NCBI RefSeq assembly: GCF_044582145.1
Contig: NZ_JBDODO010000014.1
Origin: Guyparkeria sp016278265
GTDB lineage: Bacteria; Pseudomonadota; Gammaproteobacteria; Halothiobacillales; Halothiobacillaceae
DNA length: 47,139 bases
Strand: one strand, 5' to 3'
Under the pieces are notes generated by a model, which saw nothing but the letters and a program-made list of their open reading frames with translations, had not been told where the DNA came from and ran no database searches. A program made the position numbers and the translations under genes. How positions within the stretch are numbered: position 1 is the stretch's first letter; every line of letters starts with the position of its first letter. Shown one piece after another: positions 1 to 10,333 of the stretch.

Positions 1-20
1 GCCAGGCCGGGGTTTTGTTT
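1..20. terminator. Possible terminator arm cut by the window edge
   Basis: A GC-rich arm (GCCAGGCCGGGG) is followed on the plus strand by TTTTGTTT. It looks like the 3' half of an intrinsic terminator whose other arm lies outside the window. It sits just downstream of the thiC stop codon, so it could end thiC transcription from the minus strand, end a plus-strand gene arriving from the left, or do both. The pairing partner is not visible, so the call is tentative. Confidence 0.3.
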
Positions 21-43
21 ATCCAGGTGCGAAACAAACGGCG

Positions 44-1933
<1,890 letters not shown>

Positions 1934-2017
1934 GGATATGCCACCTGTGCATTGTTTGGGGCATGCACGACGAGCGCCGACTGGACACGAGGAGGGAATC
2001 TCGGTTGTGCCAGACAG

Positions 2018-2107
2018 ACTTCCCTACGCCGATGCAAGCCGGATCAGGTTCCAAGGGTGTTTCTCAGCCGCCTGACCGGCCGTTCATGGCCGGGGGGGCA
2101 CCCCTAG
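2018..2107 (-). promoter_or_regulatory. TPP riboswitch (THI element) of thiC
   Basis: Read on the minus strand, the segment has the conserved THI-box blocks in order: GGGGTGCC, a variable GC-rich hairpin (GGCCATGAACGGCC), GGCTGAGA, ACCCTTGGAACCTGATC, then GCATCGGCGTAGGGAAG. These form the pyrimidine- and pyrophosphate-sensing helices of the TPP aptamer. It lies about 85 nt upstream of the thiC start, so control is probably at translation initiation or by attenuation. Upstream, TTGTTA and TAGCGT spaced by 17 nt could be a weak promoter, which I do not list separately. Confidence 0.95.
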
Positions 2108-2223
2108 TCTGCGGATGGGTGGCCGCCGAGCATCGCCCGGTCAACCACCATCATGGTCGGGACGCTACCCCAGCGGCAGGCAAATAACAAGTTCCCGCAC
2201 GGCTTTCAGTGACTTAGAAGAAC

Positions 2224-2262
2224 GCCCCGGCACCTCCGTCAAGAGCCGGAAGTTGCCGGGGC
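2224..2262. repeat. Strong inverted repeat in the thiC/pcm divergent region
   Basis: GCCCCGGCA (2224-2232) pairs perfectly with TGCCGGGGC (2254-2262). Five further inner pairs are possible around a bulge, leaving a loop near 2239-2246. It lies between the divergently read thiC leader and the pcm start. There is no plus-strand T-tract after it. On the minus strand the sequence beyond it is only moderately T-rich, so it is not a clear terminator. Its function is unknown; it could be the 5' UTR hairpin of pcm. Confidence 0.6.
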
Positions 2263-2318
2263 AGTGGAAAACCCGTAAATTACCGCGCACTCAATATCCA
2301 GAAACCAGAGCCGAATTC

Positions 2319-2978
2319 ATGCCCACCGACATCGAACTGGCCCGCTTCAACATGGTCGAGCAACAGATCCGCCCCTGGGACGTGCTCGACAAGCGCGTTC
2401 TGGAGGTGTTCTTCAACGTCCCGCGCGAGCGTTTCGTCCCGGATGCCGAGCGGGTGCACGCCTTTGCCGACGTGGCCGTACCAATCGGCCACGGGCAGAC
2501 CATGCTGGCGCCGGTTGTTGAAGGTCGCATCCTGCAGTACCTGCAGGTTCAGCCCGGTGAGCGCGTGCTCGAGATCGGCACCGGCACCGGCTTCTTTACG
2601 GCGTGTCTGGCCTCGCTGGGCAACAGCGTGCGCTCGGTGGACATCTTTCCGGACTTTACCGAGCGCGCCGGCGGCCTGCTCTCAGAGCTGGGCTTCGAGC
2701 GCGTCGTGCTCGAGACCGGCGATGGCCACGACGGCTGGGCCAACGACGAACGCTTCGACGTGATCGTGTTCACCGGTGCCCGCACCGAGATGCCCGAGGC
2801 GAGCCTGCGCCAACTCAATATCGGCGGACGCCTGCTGGCGATCACCGGCACCGGCCCGATCCAGACCGCCTCGCTGGTTACCCGCGAATCCGAGACCCAG
2901 TTCCACACCGAGTCCCTGTTCGAGACCCGCACGGGCTACCTGATCGGCGCCGAACCGAAGCCGTCATTCTCGCTTTAA
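2319..2978 (+). CDS. pcm: Protein-L-isoaspartate O-methyltransferase family protein
   Basis: The 219-residue product is a class I SAM-dependent methyltransferase of the PCMT family, which methylates isoaspartyl residues in aged proteins to start their repair. The SAM-binding motif VLEIGTGTGFF is at residues 83-93. The family region MLAPVVEGRILQYL, corresponding to the substrate loop, precedes it. I chose the ATG at 2319 because homology begins there; an in-frame extension upstream would run through the leader hairpin. No strong Shine-Dalgarno is visible. The gene is followed by a terminator and then tolC, an order also known in pseudomonads, where this paralogue sits beside the TolC-type channel. 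Its exact substrate cannot be told from sequence. Confidence 0.88.
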   Translation: MPTDIELARFNMVEQQIRPWDVLDKRVLEVFFNVPRERFVPDAERVHAFADVAVPIGHGQTMLAPVVEGRILQYLQVQPGERVLEIGTGTGFFTACLASLGNSVRSVDIFPDFTERAGGLLSELGFERVVLETGDGHDGWANDERFDVIVFTGARTEMPEASLRQLNIGGRLLAITGTGPIQTASLVTRESETQFHTESLFETRTGYLIGAEPKPSFSL

Positions 2979-2988
2979 TTGCCGATCG

Positions 2989-3013
2989 AAAGAGGCCAAC
3001 GCGGCCTCTTTTC
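2989..3013 (+). terminator. Intrinsic terminator after pcm
   Basis: AAAGAGGCC (2989-2997) and GGCCTCTTT (3003-3011) form a perfect 9-bp stem with an AACGC loop, ending in a short T-run. It starts 11 nt after the pcm stop, so it should separate pcm from tolC. Confidence 0.8.
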
Positions 3014-3254
3014 CAGCACCTGATGCCCTCGACATGATTGGTGGCACACCCGGCACGACCCCGCCAGCCCCCGTGCCCGCCAGGGGCTCCAACCCGGCCC
3101 TTTCTGCGCTAAGCTCTTCCCCTTGAACACGCACCCGTTCAAACCAGACGGGCGGCGCGGCTACCGCTTGCCGGTGAAGCAACGGCTGGGGTATCGTGCG
3201 ATTCCATTAGAAAGCTAATCAATTCCCGACCAACCTTTCCGAGGTGTCCCGACC

Positions 3255-4766
3255 ATGCCTGTCAGTCGCAACGCATCCACTCGCGGCGGGCACATCGCCC
3301 CGAACCGGCCGCTGCGCCGCGCCGTCCTGTCGGTCGCCATCGGCGTCGGTCTTGCAGTCGGCGGCACACCGGCCTGGTCGGCCGACCTGCTCGATATCTA
3401 TGCGCTGGCCGAGCAGAACGACCAGCAACTGCGCTCCGCGGAACAGCAGCGGCTCTCGGTCGAACAGAACATCCCCATCCAGCGGGCCGACCTCCTGCCG
3501 CAGGTGGGGGGAAACGCCGGCGTCGACTATACCCACACCCGCGTGCTCGACGGCGGCTTCCCCGGCTCCCCGGACGTCGTCAAGGGCAGCGGGCGCAACC
3601 TTGGCCTGAGCCTGTCACAGACGATCTACAACCGCAGCGAGAACCTGCAGCTCGACATCGCCCAGCTGCAGGTGCGCCAGGCCGCCATCGACTACGAACA
3701 GGCCCGCCAGGACCTGATCCTGCGCGCCGGCCAGGCCTACTTCCAGGTACTGAACGCCGACGCCCAGCTGCAGCTGGCCAAGGCCAACCGCACCGCGCTC
3801 ACGCGCCAGCTCGAACGCGCCCAGCGCCAATACGAGGTGGGACTGGTGGCGGTGACCGACGTCGCCGACGCCCAGTCGGAATACGACCAGGCCAACGCCC
3901 AGATCATCCAGGCACGCAATGCACTGAACAACGCCGAGGCCGCTCTGCAAACCATCGTCGGCAAGCCCCTGACCGACCTGGACGACATCCGCACCAACCT
4001 CGACGTCGCCAAGCCGGAGCCGGCTGATCCGCAGGATTGGATCGACCTGGCCGTTGAGCAGAACCTCGGCCTGCAGAGCGCGGTGGTCGGCACGCGGATC
4101 GCCCAACAAAACGTGGACGTGGCCCGCTCGCAGCGCGCGCCGACCGTGAGTCTCGAGGGAAGCTACGGCTACGACAGCAGCCCCAGCCAGTTCGGCAACC
4201 GCAGCGAGACGCTCAACGGCCAGGTCGGCGTGCAGCTCAACCTGCCGATCTACACCGGCGGGCGCATCAATGCCCAATCGCGCCAGGCGGCATTCGACTA
4301 CCAGCGCAGCCAGTACGATCTCGAGGCGCAGCGTCGACAGGTCAGCCAGCAAACCTCGGATAGCTACCGCGGCGTGCAGACCTCGATCAGCCAGATCACG
4401 GCCTACCGCCAGGCCGTCGAATCCGCACGGACCAGCCTGGTCGCGACCGAAGCGGGCTACGGCGTGGGCACACGGACCATCGTCGACGTCCTGAACGCCG
4501 AGTTGCGCGTGTTCCAGGCCATGGCCAACTATCTCGACGCCCGTTACGGCTACATCACCAATCTGCTGCAGCTGAAGGCCGACACCGGTCAACTGACCGT
4601 GGCCGATCTGGCAGCCATCAATCGTCAGCTCACGGATCAGGAAACCAACGCCCTGATCGCGCCCCTGATGGGTCGGGGCGATGAGAACGGCGCAAGCACG
4701 GCCGACACCGAGATGATGCAGCGCGTGCTCGAACGCGCCCGCCAGACGGTCAACGGCGAGGACTAA
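3255..4766 (+). CDS. tolC: TolC-family outer-membrane efflux channel
   Basis: The 503-residue product has a signal peptide (basic segment at about 20-22, hydrophobic core 23-36, likely cleavage after Trp-Ser-Ala at 43). Two repeated outer-membrane efflux modules follow, each rich in long Gln/Ala helices. Family hallmarks include LSLSQTIYNRSENLQLDIAQ in the first half and LNLPIYTGGRI with GVGTRTIVDVLNAE in the second. The trimer forms the outer-membrane exit duct for type I secretion and RND/ABC efflux pumps. An upstream GAGGTG supports the start. A small ATTAG/CTAAT inverted repeat (3206-3219) lies ahead of it; the rest of the 240-bp upstream gap shows nothing clear. No cognate pump is adjacent, as is usual for tolC. 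Confidence 0.94.
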   Translation: MPVSRNASTRGGHIAPNRPLRRAVLSVAIGVGLAVGGTPAWSADLLDIYALAEQNDQQLRSAEQQRLSVEQNIPIQRADLLPQVGGNAGVDYTHTRVLDGGFPGSPDVVKGSGRNLGLSLSQTIYNRSENLQLDIAQLQVRQAAIDYEQARQDLILRAGQAYFQVLNADAQLQLAKANRTALTRQLERAQRQYEVGLVAVTDVADAQSEYDQANAQIIQARNALNNAEAALQTIVGKPLTDLDDIRTNLDVAKPEPADPQDWIDLAVEQNLGLQSAVVGTRIAQQNVDVARSQRAPTVSLEGSYGYDSSPSQFGNRSETLNGQVGVQLNLPIYTGGRINAQSRQAAFDYQRSQYDLEAQRRQVSQQTSDSYRGVQTSISQITAYRQAVESARTSLVATEAGYGVGTRTIVDVLNAELRVFQAMANYLDARYGYITNLLQLKADTGQLTVADLAAINRQLTDQETNALIAPLMGRGDENGASTADTEMMQRVLERARQTVNGED

Positions 4767-4811
4767 CCCGCCTCGCCTAGCGAGTCAGGCAGTCGACGTT
4801 CTTCAGACCGC

Positions 4812-6044
4812 TTAATCCAACCACGAAGCGAGTCGATCGACCAGCCGGTCGGCCGCCCCGCGGTGCTCGGCGATCACGCCGCGCGCCAACGCGCCCGTCG
4901 CCGCCCAGCGCTCGGGTTGATCAAAGCACTCGATCACGGCCACCCCCAGCGCCTCGCTGTCGGCCACCTCACGGCAGGCATCGCGCCCGTCGAGTGCCGC
5001 AAACACCGGGCGAAAGTTCTGCACCGCTGGCCCATGCAGCACCGCCCGCCCCACAGCCGCCGGCTCGATCGGGTTATGCCCGCCAACGGCCACCAGCGAT
5101 CCGCCCATGAAGACGACCGGCACCTCGGCGAACAGCCCCGCCAGCAGCCCCGCCCGGTCAACCACTTCCACCGCCGGCCAATCGCCCGGTGGCCGATCCG
5201 GCGCCCACGTGCCCACCGACAGGCCAGCGCGCTCGACCAGGCGCCGCACCTCGGCAGCCCGCTCGGGGTGGCGTGGGACCAGAATCAGGCTGGCCTCGGG
5301 GTAACGCCTCCGCACTGCCTGGTGAGCAGCCAGCACCTGGGGCTCTTCGCCCGGGTGGGTGCTCGCCGCCAGCCAGGTCAGGCGGCGCTCGGCCGACACC
5401 GGCACGACTTCCTCGCTCACCGGCAGATCGAATTTGAGGTTGCCGCAGTCCTCGGCATGCGCCGCCCCTAGCTTGAGGAAACGATCCCGGTCGGCGGGAG
5501 ACTGGGCGCAGATCAGCTCGATCCCGCTCAGCACCTCCCGGAGCAAGGCACCACCCCAGCGTGCGTACCGCTCGTAGGACCGGTCGGACAGGCGGGCATT
5601 GGCGATGACCAGCGGCACGCCGGCACGCCCCGCCGCGCGCACCAGGTTCGGCCACAGCTCCGTCTCCATCACCACCATCAGCCGCGGGCGCAAGCGCGCC
5701 AACACGCGACGCTGCGCGAGGGCCAGATCGAAAGGGGCATAGAAATGCGGCAGGTCGAGCGCGCGCGCCGCCTCGGCGCCGGTCTCGGTGGTGGTGCTGA
5801 TCACGATGGGAAGATTGGGCCAGCGTGCCTGCAGCTCGCTGACCAGCATGGCCGCGGCACGCACCTCGCCCAGGGAAACGGCGTGCAACCACAGGCCGCC
5901 TTGGGGCAGCCCGTCCCGCAAACGACCGAATTGTTCCAGCAGGCGTCGATGCCCGGGCCGGGCATGGCGGTAACGTCGCCATGCATCCCACAGGAGCCAC
6001 GGCGCGATCAGCCCCAGTGCGACCTGGTATTGCCAGCGCCTCAC
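4812..6044 (-). CDS. waaA: 3-deoxy-D-manno-octulosonic acid (Kdo) transferase
   Basis: WaaA adds Kdo from CMP-Kdo to lipid IVA on the inner face of the cytoplasmic membrane, the first step of LPS core assembly. The 410-residue product starts with a hydrophobic segment (residues 7-20). It carries the catalytic HAVSLGE motif with Glu60, the STTTETGAEAA and VMETELWPN motifs, and the C-terminal GGSLVAVGGHNPIEPAA region of GT30 enzymes. I chose the GTG at 6044 because GGGGGAG lies about 6 nt upstream and homology begins there. An in-frame extension to 6179 would overlap the divergent acyltransferase gene. It converges on tolC. Confidence 0.94.
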   Translation of the reverse strand: MRRWQYQVALGLIAPWLLWDAWRRYRHARPGHRRLLEQFGRLRDGLPQGGLWLHAVSLGEVRAAAMLVSELQARWPNLPIVISTTTETGAEAARALDLPHFYAPFDLALAQRRVLARLRPRLMVVMETELWPNLVRAAGRAGVPLVIANARLSDRSYERYARWGGALLREVLSGIELICAQSPADRDRFLKLGAAHAEDCGNLKFDLPVSEEVVPVSAERRLTWLAASTHPGEEPQVLAAHQAVRRRYPEASLILVPRHPERAAEVRRLVERAGLSVGTWAPDRPPGDWPAVEVVDRAGLLAGLFAEVPVVFMGGSLVAVGGHNPIEPAAVGRAVLHGPAVQNFRPVFAALDGRDACREVADSEALGVAVIECFDQPERWAATGALARGVIAEHRGAADRLVDRLASWLD

Positions 6045-6160
6045 GCCACACTCCCCCGCCCACGGGAGCGATCGCGAAAGGGGCCGCACAGCGGTGAGAC
6101 GAAGGGGCAGACAACTCGCTTCAAGTGCATGGCACCTATTATCGCTTAGAATGCCGCCCC

Positions 6161-7069
6161 ATGAGTGACCCTCTCCCACCTCGCATTCGCGCGACGCGCT
6201 TGCTGCTGTCGCTGGTTCCGCGACTGATCGCCGCCCTGCCGCAGCGTGCCCGACTTGCCCTCGGCCGCGGGCTTGGCTGGTTGATGGCGCGTGTGTTCAA
6301 GAAACGACGCCGCGTCATGCGGGCGAACCTCGCGGTGGCCTTCCCCAAATGGACCGCTGCCGCGCGGGAGGCCACCATCAACGAGCACTTCACCAGACTC
6401 GGGGCGGGCATCTGCGAGGGGTTCTGGGGCTGGTTCGGCAACCTCAACCGCGTGCCCGAATACCGCATCATCGGTCTGGAACACCTCGAGGCTGCCCGTA
6501 CGGCTGGACATGGGGTGATCCTCAACGCCGCGCATGTCACCGACATGGAACTGGGGGTGTATTTCGTCTCGCGCCATGCCCCGGTGCATGCCGTCTATCG
6601 CCCCAACAACAACCCGGCAATCGACGCGCTGATCGACCAGGGACGCGAGAAGCACCTCGCCGGCCTGATCCACCGCGAGGACACCCGCGCCATGGTCCGC
6701 GCCCTGCGGGCCGGTGACATACTCTGGACCGCTCCGGACCAGAATTACCACGGCCAGACCAGTGCCTTCATCCCCTTCTTCGGGCTACCGGCGGCCACCA
6801 ACACCGCCATGCCAATACTGGCGCGCATGGGCCGGGCCGCAATCCTGCCCTACCACGTCCGCCGCTTTGGCAACCGCTACGAACTCGAGATCGAGCCGCC
6901 CATCGAGGGCATCCCCAGCGACGATGCGGTGGCCGACACTCAGCTGCTGGTCGAACGACTGGAAGCAGAAATCCGCCGTCATCCGGCGATGTATCTGTGG
7001 GGGCATCGGCGGTTCAAAACGCTGCCGGCAGGCATTCCCTCGCCCTACCGCCAGCGAACCGCACGCTAG
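6161..7069 (+). CDS. lpxL: Lipid A biosynthesis late acyltransferase (LpxL/HtrB family)
   Basis: The 302-residue product belongs to the inner-membrane acyltransferases that add a secondary acyl chain to Kdo2-lipid IVA. The HX4E catalytic motif is present as His125...Glu130 in NAAHVTDMEL. It is followed by YRPNNNPAID and PDQNYHGQTSAFIPFFG, both standard for LpxL/LpxM/LpxP. It is divergent from waaA, which makes its acceptor. The chosen ATG has no Shine-Dalgarno. A -10-like TAGAAT (6147-6152) lies only 8 nt before it, so the mRNA may be leaderless. The stop overlaps that of the next, convergent gene in a shared CTAG. LpxL versus LpxM specificity cannot be decided from sequence. Confidence 0.9.
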   Translation: MSDPLPPRIRATRLLLSLVPRLIAALPQRARLALGRGLGWLMARVFKKRRRVMRANLAVAFPKWTAAAREATINEHFTRLGAGICEGFWGWFGNLNRVPEYRIIGLEHLEAARTAGHGVILNAAHVTDMELGVYFVSRHAPVHAVYRPNNNPAIDALIDQGREKHLAGLIHREDTRAMVRALRAGDILWTAPDQNYHGQTSAFIPFFGLPAATNTAMPILARMGRAAILPYHVRRFGNRYELEIEPPIEGIPSDDAVADTQLLVERLEAEIRRHPAMYLWGHRRFKTLPAGIPSPYRQRTAR

Positions 7070-8175
7070 TCGCGTCGATCGCGTAATGACGCGATCCGGC
7101 GGTGCAGGGCGCCGGCTTCGAACACGGTTTCGGCCCGACGACGCGCCGCGTTGCCGAACGCCTCACAGCGTGCGGAGGATGCCAACAGGCTACCGAGTGC
7201 TTCAGCCAGTGTCGCCGGGTCCGGTTCGACCACTTGGCCGGCATCACCCACCACCTCGGGCAGGCCGCCACGATTGGCCGCCACCACGGCGCAGCCGGCT
7301 GCCATGGCCTCCAAGGCCGTACGACCGAATGGCTCATCCCACAACGACGGCACGACTGCGATCTCCGCCCGGGCGAAGGCCGCAGCGACCTCGTCGTAGG
7401 GACGGTAGCCCTCAAGGCGAATCTGCCCACCGCTGCGCGCGACCAGTGCCTCGAGATCGCGTTCGTAAGGAAAGCGTACGTCCGACTGGCCGAAATGCCA
7501 GGCACCGATGAAACGCGCAGTTACCTCGGGATGGCGCGGCAAGAGCTCCAGCAGGGCCTCGGCCAGCTCGACCGCACCCTTCTCGGGGATCAGTCGGCCG
7601 ACAAACAGGATCTCGCGTCGTTTCGGTCCGGGACGGAATCTGTCGAGATCCACGCTATTGGCGACCACCTGTACTCGCGCCGCGCAATCCGCCCCCAACC
7701 CCTCACAGAAACGGCGGCGAAGGAAATCGCTGACGCAGACAATGTAGTCGGCCCGCCTAAGCACCGCCCGACGTTGCTCAGCGAATTCGAGCCCCCGAAT
7801 GCCCTGCGGGTCATTGTGCAGATACAGCGCCAGCCGGCTCGAACCCGGTGCCAGCCGCTGGAACAGCTCGGCACGGTTGTGGATCTCCAGGCGCCAAGGG
7901 CGACGCCGGGCAGCCTGAAGGCGGGCCGCCCAAGCATGGCGGGAGCGGCGCCGTGCCGGAATCCAGGCGAGGTCCGATAACGACACGTACGGCGTCCCAT
8001 CGGGTAACGCCAGCAACGTCCCGTTCGGTGCACGCCCCCAGATCTCGAGCGGTTCGCGACTAGCTCCGGTCCGGAGCTGCTCTGCAACGGTCAGCGCGAT
8101 CGCTCCAGCCCCCTCATGGGTAAACTGCTCCCGCGGAGGCAACAGGATGGCGGTGGGCTGCGAGGTCGAGCTCAC
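7066..8175 (-). CDS. GT4 glycosyltransferase, LPS/envelope type
   Basis: The 369-residue protein has the GT-B fold of family GT4. Its C-terminal donor-binding part has ILFVGRLIPEKG, then the EX7E signature in WDEPFGRTALEAMAAG. The N-terminal acceptor domain includes VCVSDFLRRRF and VVANSVDLDRF. It probably transfers a sugar from an NDP donor onto LPS core or another envelope glycan at the inner face of the membrane; the sugar is unknown. The start is GTG at 8175, which overlaps the stop of the upstream ligase gene as GTGA and implies translational coupling. It is the last gene of a four-gene minus-strand unit starting at 11081. Confidence 0.85.
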   Translation of the reverse strand: MSSTSQPTAILLPPREQFTHEGAGAIALTVAEQLRTGASREPLEIWGRAPNGTLLALPDGTPYVSLSDLAWIPARRRSRHAWAARLQAARRRPWRLEIHNRAELFQRLAPGSSRLALYLHNDPQGIRGLEFAEQRRAVLRRADYIVCVSDFLRRRFCEGLGADCAARVQVVANSVDLDRFRPGPKRREILFVGRLIPEKGAVELAEALLELLPRHPEVTARFIGAWHFGQSDVRFPYERDLEALVARSGGQIRLEGYRPYDEVAAAFARAEIAVVPSLWDEPFGRTALEAMAAGCAVVAANRGGLPEVVGDAGQVVEPDPATLAEALGSLLASSARCEAFGNAARRRAETVFEAGALHRRIASLRDRRD

Positions 8176-9476
8176 GGCCCGGCCGCCGCGCTCGCGCACG
8201 CCAGCCGGCTACGTGCCAACCCCCAGCCGACCCCCATCCAGACCACGGCCGCCGTCCAGCCGTTGAAGTATTCCATGCTCGGCTGTACCGGCCAGAACGT
8301 CACCAGGAGCAAAGAGCTGGCAAAGAAGGCGCGCAACTCCTGGGGCTCGCCCGAGGCACGCTCTTGCTGGAAGAAGGCGCGGAACAGGAGCCCAAGCATC
8401 AGCACGAACAGCACAAAGCCGATCACCCCACCCTCGGCCAGCATCCCCATGTAGAGGTTGTGTGGATGGATGACGCACTCGGGCACGCCCAGCTCACGGT
8501 AAGCCGCCAGTGCCTCGGGCATCTGCGCCTGACAGTACGCCTGAAACTGGCGGGCTCCGACCCCGGTCAGGGGGTTCTCGCGGAACTGCTCCCAACCGGT
8601 GATCAAATTCAGGCCGTAAACGTTCTTATCAAGATGGACGATGGCGTCCACGGTCGAATGCACAGTGCGATCCACCATCTTCGGCTGCGTCGCGGCCAGT
8701 GCCGTGACCATAATCGTCATGGCCAGCGCGGCCCCCACGAGTGGCCAACGCCAGCGCGGCAGACGGAGGAACACGCCGAGGACGACCACCGCGGTTCCAA
8801 GCACGAAGACGAGGAAGGCCGCGCGCTCGCCCGTGAGGAAGATGAACAGCGCCCCAAGCGATGAAACACCCAGCAGACCGAGCACGGCCAGTGCGGCGTG
8901 ACGCCGCAGCATCACGAACCAGAGCAGTGCGAGCGCGATGAACCACAGCCGATCGGTAAACGTACCGATCAGCGGATCGTTAAACGGCCCGGTCAGTCGG
9001 TTTGCGGAATGGCGAGGGATGCCGAAGACATCCGTGCCCGTGAGGTATTGCCAGAAACCGTCGAGTACGACGAACGCCAGCACGACCATGACCCCCATCT
9101 CGAATATCCGCAGCCGTTGCGGGCGGGCAAGGAAAAACCAGGCAAGCAGTGCGGCGAAGACGGGCCAGCGCCACGAGATCAACGCCGCCTGTGCCGACTC
9201 GCCCGGGTCGATCGAGAATGGTGCGAGTAGCAGGAGCACGCCGGAGAGCGCTAAAGCCGCGTAGAGCCATGGCTGGCGAAGCCAGGCCGCCTCGCGCCAT
9301 CGCCAAGCAAAAGCGAGACCGGCCAGGACGAACAGCCCCAAGGTGGTCTCAGCCAGCCCTCGCTTGAACAGCAGCAGTGCCGGCAACACGCCAGCCAGCA
9401 GCAAGGCCCAGGCCTCGAGGGCCCGAGGCCCCCGGATCAGTCGCCGCGGGGCGGCCATCAACGACGTCCTGTTCAT
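8172..9476 (-). CDS. O-antigen ligase/polymerase-like membrane protein (Wzy_C family)
   Basis: The 434-residue protein is almost entirely hydrophobic helices, about ten to twelve by eye. A large non-membrane loop around residues 260-340 contains RENPLTGVGARQFQAYC and the family motif HPHNLYMGMLAEGG. This is the Wzy_C/WaaL architecture. Such proteins join O-antigen or other lipid-linked glycan to lipid A-core at the periplasmic face, or polymerise repeat units. WaaL and Wzy cannot be separated reliably by eye, but neighbouring core glycosyltransferases favour a ligase role. ATGA overlaps with the upstream GT2 gene and GTGA with the downstream GT4 gene show a tightly coupled operon. Confidence 0.85.
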   Translation of the reverse strand: MNRTSLMAAPRRLIRGPRALEAWALLLAGVLPALLLFKRGLAETTLGLFVLAGLAFAWRWREAAWLRQPWLYAALALSGVLLLLAPFSIDPGESAQAALISWRWPVFAALLAWFFLARPQRLRIFEMGVMVVLAFVVLDGFWQYLTGTDVFGIPRHSANRLTGPFNDPLIGTFTDRLWFIALALLWFVMLRRHAALAVLGLLGVSSLGALFIFLTGERAAFLVFVLGTAVVVLGVFLRLPRWRWPLVGAALAMTIMVTALAATQPKMVDRTVHSTVDAIVHLDKNVYGLNLITGWEQFRENPLTGVGARQFQAYCQAQMPEALAAYRELGVPECVIHPHNLYMGMLAEGGVIGFVLFVLMLGLLFRAFFQQERASGEPQELRAFFASSLLLVTFWPVQPSMEYFNGWTAAVVWMGVGWGLARSRLACASAAAGP

Positions 9477-10333
9477 TGTTCTCCCTTGTTGGCGTCGTGG
9501 CGCCTCTGGTCGTCGGCGCCTTCAGCGCGCATCTTACCCTCGCCCACGTTCTGGCGGTGTATCTCGCGGCTCTCGAATTTCTTCGCCTCGATCAAAAAGG
9601 CGTAGTAGGCGTTCGCAACCGACTGGATCAGCCCGCGACGTCCGGAGAGGCAAGCGCGGCGCAACAGGTAGCTCTTGAGAAAACGCAGCGGGAAGACGGT
9701 GAACAGCTTGAGCGCCGACGGGCCCTTGCCTCGGGCGAGATCCTGCTCGGCACGGTAACTGGAATATCGATTGATCTTCTCGACGCGCAGTGCCACCGAC
9801 TCGACCCCGAAGTGCTCGATCCAGCCGGGCAGGTCGACCACGCGCCCCTCACCGGTGTCGAGCTGCACCGACTCGTGCACCGTCTCGCGGGCGAGAAATC
9901 GACCGCGGTCGCGGCGAAACAGCCGCACCCGCCGGATCGGTCGCGCCGCCTTCGAGGCAGGCACGCCGACAAACCAGTCGCGAATGCGGACCCGCGCCCC
10001 GATGACTGTCGGATCGTCCTCCCGCACCAGTCGGGCGATGGCCTTGTGCAACGTCCCATCGACAACCTCGTCGCCGTCGAGGTTGAGCGCCCAGGGTTGC
10101 GAGCACAACTCGAGTGCTGCCTGCTTTTGTGCGCCGAAGCCGAGAAAGTCCTGGTGATGGATGGTCGCGCCGTGTCGTTCCGCGATGGCCAAGGTATCGT
10201 CGCGGGAACCCGAGTCGAGCACCACGATCTCGGCGAAGTCGGCCAGCGGCTCGAGCACCTGCTCGAGCCAGCGACCACAGTCCTTGGTTATCAGGAACAC
10301 GCTAATCGGTAGCTTGCCGTTGCCATCAGACAC
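9473..10333 (-). CDS. GT2 glycosyltransferase, LgtF/WaaE/KdtX type
   Basis: The 286-residue GT-A enzyme begins with SVFLITKDCGRWLEQVLEPL and has IVVLDSGSRDDT for nucleotide binding. The metal-binding pair is Asp86/Asp88 in LNLDGDE. The RVRLFRRDRGRFL...VHESV region is typical of the LgtF/WaaE group, which add glucose or a related sugar to the inner-core heptose of LPS. The start is GTG at 10333 with an AGGG about 7 nt upstream, and it overlaps the end of the deacetylase gene by 8 bp. The last 40 residues are charged and of low complexity. The donor and acceptor sugars are inferred from family only. Confidence 0.85.
   Translation of the reverse strand: MSDGNGKLPISVFLITKDCGRWLEQVLEPLADFAEIVVLDSGSRDDTLAIAERHGATIHHQDFLGFGAQKQAALELCSQPWALNLDGDEVVDGTLHKAIARLVREDDPTVIGARVRIRDWFVGVPASKAARPIRRVRLFRRDRGRFLARETVHESVQLDTGEGRVVDLPGWIEHFGVESVALRVEKINRYSSYRAEQDLARGKGPSALKLFTVFPLRFLKSYLLRRACLSGRRGLIQSVANAYYAFLIEAKKFESREIHRQNVGEGKMRAEGADDQRRHDANKGEQ

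Noticed and set aside
4756..4811. A terminator between convergent tolC and waaA
   Set aside because: GGCGAGG and CCTCGCC can pair at the tolC end, but the stem includes the coding end and no T-tract follows on either strand.
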